Shown piece after piece: positions 61,858 through 64,000 of a stretch of DNA of 64,000 bases. The notes under the pieces were generated by a model. The model did not search any database and had not been told where the DNA came from. It worked only from the letters and a program-made list of their open reading frames with translations. Position 1 is the first letter of the stretch. The number at the start of each line of letters is the position of its first letter. The stretch is from Rhodopseudomonas sp. BAL398 (lineage in GTDB: Bacteria; Pseudomonadota; Alphaproteobacteria; Rhizobiales; Xanthobacteraceae): NCBI RefSeq assembly GCF_033001325.1, contig NZ_CP133111.1:3922501-3986500 (forward strand), written 5' to 3'. The position numbers were made by a program, and so were the translations under genes.

Positions 61858-63204
61858 ATGAGATCGATGCTGGCCGCAACCCTGATGATGGCAACCGGCT
61901 TGGCGATGTCGCAGGCCGCCGCCCAGCCGAAACCGGCCGGCGCGCCGGCGCGGCCGGCGCCGCAGACGCCCGCCGAGACCGTGGAGGCGATGGCACTGGC
62001 CGAGCGCAAGGCGATCCAGTCGGATCTGGCCTGGACCGGCGACTATAACGGCGTGATCGATGGCGTGGTCGGGAGCCGGACCATCGCGGCGATCAAATCG
62101 TTCCAGCAGGAGCGCGGCGCCACGCAGACCGGCGTGCTCAATCCCAAGGAGCGCGAGCTGCTGGCCGACGCCGCCAAGAAATTGCAGAAAAATGTCGGCT
62201 GGAAAATGCTGACCGACCCGGTCACCGGCGCGCGCCTCGGCCTGCCCGCCAGGCTGGTGCCGAAATATGCCGGCGACGATCACAGCGCGACTTGGCGGTC
62301 GGCCACCGGCACCATCGCGATCACGCTGACGCGGCGTCAGCAGGCCAATCCCTCCACCGCCAGACTGGCGGCCGTCGAGCGGACGAACCCGCCCGGCCGC
62401 AAGGTCGGCTACAGCCTGGTGAAGCCGGATTTCTTCGTGCTGTCGGGCACCGAGGGCCTGAAGACATTCTACATTCGCGGCCAGACCCAGGGCAGCGAAT
62501 TCCGCATCCTCACCGTGCTGTACGATCAGGCCACCGAAGGCGTCATGGCGCCCGTGGTGGTGGCGATGTCGAACGCGTTCGATGCGTTCCCGACCGGCGC
62601 GCAGGCGGGGCCGGCGCCGCGCAAACGCGTCGAATACGCCACCGGCATCGTCGCCGATTCCGCCGGCGCCGTCGTCACCGCGCGCGAAGCGGTCGATGGC
62701 TGCCTGAGCATCGTGGTCGCGGGCGGCGCGGTGGCGAACGGCCATGCCGAGCGCATCGCCGACGACAAGGACCACGATCTGGCGCTGTTGCGCCTCTATG
62801 GCGCGCAGGGCCTGCAGCCGCTCGGTCTGCAAGCGGGCCAACCGACCTCCACGGCCGAGCTGGTCGGCATCGCCGATCCGCAGAATCAGGGCGGCGGCGA
62901 CGCGGCGAGCCGCGTCAAGGCGGCGGTGACGCCGGGCGATTCCGGCGAGCTGAGGCTTGCTCCGGCGCCCGCGCTCGGCTTTTCCGGCGCCGCGGCGCTG
63001 GATTCCAACGGACGCTTCACCGGCATCGCGCTGCTGCGGCCCGCCATTGTCGCCGGGCCGCAAAGCGGCGCCGCCCAGGCGGTGCTGGTCGGCGCCGAGA
63101 GCGTGCGCGCATTCCTGCAAAGCAACGGCGTCACGCCCGCCGCCGGCAACCGCTCGGCAGCGCCGACGGCCTCGGTACTGCGGGTGATCTGCGTGCGCAA
63201 ATAA
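61858..63204 (+). CDS. Secreted peptidoglycan-binding protein with degenerate trypsin-like domain
   Basis: A 448-aa exported protein: a signal peptide (about 1-22, ending AAAQ), then a PG_binding_1-like domain (about 50-105: QSDLAWTGDYNGVIDGVVGS and RTIAAIKSFQQERG), a middle region of unknown type, and a C-terminal trypsin-like domain (about 255-400). In that domain DHDLALLRLYG keeps the Asp, but the usual AHVV segment reads AREAV, so the catalytic His is missing, and the Ser region reads SGAAALDSNG rather than SGGP. It is probably a non-catalytic wall-associated protein. Confidence 0.82.
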   Translation: MRSMLAATLMMATGLAMSQAAAQPKPAGAPARPAPQTPAETVEAMALAERKAIQSDLAWTGDYNGVIDGVVGSRTIAAIKSFQQERGATQTGVLNPKERELLADAAKKLQKNVGWKMLTDPVTGARLGLPARLVPKYAGDDHSATWRSATGTIAITLTRRQQANPSTARLAAVERTNPPGRKVGYSLVKPDFFVLSGTEGLKTFYIRGQTQGSEFRILTVLYDQATEGVMAPVVVAMSNAFDAFPTGAQAGPAPRKRVEYATGIVADSAGAVVTAREAVDGCLSIVVAGGAVANGHAERIADDKDHDLALLRLYGAQGLQPLGLQAGQPTSTAELVGIADPQNQGGGDAASRVKAAVTPGDSGELRLAPAPALGFSGAAALDSNGRFTGIALLRPAIVAGPQSGAAQAVLVGAESVRAFLQSNGVTPAAGNRSAAPTASVLRVICVRK

Positions 63205-63262
63205 TCGCTCGGCGCGCGCCGCGTCGCGGAGCGATCCTGCAAACTACGCGCGAACTAATCGA

Positions 63263-63289
63263 CGAATTACTTGTGTTACTAAGTAATCG
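63263..63289. promoter_or_regulatory. AT-rich inverted repeat before the ParA-like gene
   Basis: ATTACTT at 63266-63272 and AAGTAAT at 63281-63287 face each other across 8 bases, flanked by CGA/CG. The spacer 63205-63474 is lower in GC than its surroundings and holds no gene. It may be an operator or promoter element of the next gene. Confidence 0.35.
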
Positions 63290-63474
63290 TACCAACTAGC
63301 CAGATACCTTTCGAGCGGGCATCGTTGGGACAGTACTGATTCGGATAGCGGCGATCCTGTGCAGTGTGGATCGGACCGGGACGTCCTGAGCGAGAATTGC
63401 TCGGCACCATAACGCGGTGCCACCTCAGTCTGCGTACCCGCTTATCGCGCAACCAATCATCCGAAGGAACTTTC

Positions 63475-64000
63475 ATGCAGACGATCGTATTGGCCACCCA
63501 AAAGGGCGGCAGCGGCAAGAGCACCCTGGCCATCGGCCTGGCGCTGGCCGCCATCCATTCCGGCCATTCGGTCCGGCTGATCGAGACCGATTCGCTCGGC
63601 ACGCTGTCGAACTGGCAGCGCCGCCGGGTGTTTGCCGAGCCGCAGGTCGATCCGGTCTACAACGCCGCCGAGATCGAGGCGCGGTTGCAGGCGGCGGCCG
63701 ACGCCGGCGTCAGCCTGACGATCATCGACACCGCCGCCGGCCTGTCCGCCGCCACCACCGCGGCGATCCGCTACGCCGATCTCTGCCTGATCCCGGCGCG
63801 GCCCTGCGTCGCCGATATCGAGGCCACGGCCTCGACGCTGCAGATCGCCCGCGCCTGGGAGAAGCCGTTCGCCTTCATTCTCAACCAGACCCCGATCCGC
63901 GGCCAGCGCATCGCCAATGCGGCCAATGCGCTCGGCGACGAGGCGGCGCTGGAAGCCGCCGGCGTGCTGGCGCTGCCCTATGTGGTGATGCGCAACGATC
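63475..64000 (+). CDS. ParA/MinD-family ATPase, 5' part only
   Basis: The first 175 residues of a deviant Walker-type ATPase; the gene runs past the window end. The start MQTIVLATQKGGSGKSTLAI contains the KGGxGKST motif with the signature Lys, then LIETDSLGTLSNWQRRR (switch I region) and LTIIDTAAGLSAATTAAIRY (Walker B/switch II). Such proteins position chromosomes, plasmids or other cargo. GAAGGAAC lies before the ATG. No parB or partner is visible before it, and the sequence after is not seen, so orphan ParA, MipZ-like and plasmid-type functions all remain open. Confidence 0.88.
   Translation, partial: MQTIVLATQKGGSGKSTLAIGLALAAIHSGHSVRLIETDSLGTLSNWQRRRVFAEPQVDPVYNAAEIEARLQAAADAGVSLTIIDTAAGLSAATTAAIRYADLCLIPARPCVADIEATASTLQIARAWEKPFAFILNQTPIRGQRIANAANALGDEAALEAAGVLALPYVVMRND

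Overview
The window is about 64 kb of high-GC chromosomal DNA from an alphaproteobacterium, most probably the Bradyrhizobium/Rhodopseudomonas group (Nitrobacteraceae). The reasons are an Irr-type Fur protein with a GCPWHD heme motif divergent from fabA, a DUF3551 small secreted protein, a fabA-fabB-fabI operon, a CioAB quinol oxidase, a divergent oxyR/katG pair, and many short palindromic repeats in the spacers. The genus is an inference. No rRNA, tRNA, prophage, transposase or CRISPR array was seen.

Layout. 1-2.5 kb: end of a histidine kinase, its OmpR-type regulator, an ECF sigma factor, and a possible micro-ORF or small RNA ahead of a strong terminator. 2.6-7.7 kb: an orphan low-GC atpB, a membrane-bound AraC regulator, and cioA-cioB plus a hidden DUF2474 subunit gene. 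7.7-12.2 kb: a two-subunit acyl-CoA dehydrogenase, two small catabolic genes, and a 242-bp tandem repeat. 12.2-17.7 kb: an MFS transporter, a DUF938 methyltransferase, btuF, and divergently a cobalamin riboswitch with btuB. 17.9-22.2 kb: small hypothetical genes and two MFS transporters. 22.4-27.2 kb: an ABC/FtsX/AttH-like export cassette and a MAPEG protein. 27.4-29.3 kb: htpG.

29.6-35.1 kb is the most distinctive block. A PhoQ/QseC-like kinase, its regulator and a PepSY protein face away from genes for SHP (an oxygen/NO-binding monoheme cytochrome c), a diheme cytochrome c, a VIT1-type metal transporter, a second PepSY-like protein and cytochrome b561. Paired CTGACA direct repeats with an 11-bp period lie in front of the three transcription units and could be binding sites of the linked regulator.

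35.2-39.4 kb: a decayed higB toxin with intact higA, two small exported or membrane proteins, and mtnP and mtnA flanking two tiny low-GC membrane-protein genes. 39.8-47.7 kb: an iron-type alcohol dehydrogenase with an acyl-CoA synthetase, a DUF3551 protein, recQ, a DUF2786 protein, an FmdB zinc ribbon and an LpxR-like outer-membrane enzyme. 47.7-52.6 kb: oxyR, katG, a G-rich ~202-bp tandem repeat and a glutathione S-transferase. 52.8-56.3 kb: fabI, fabB and fabA, with irr divergent. 56.6-64 kb: an SH3 protein, a hydroxyacid dehydrogenase, a LysR regulator with an aldo/keto reductase, a MoeB/ThiF enzyme, a degenerate protease-like protein, and the start of a ParA-family ATPase cut by the window end.

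At least seven families of palindromic repeats fill the spacers, usually at gene ends. They account for many spurious open frames and for misleading N-terminal extensions of real genes.
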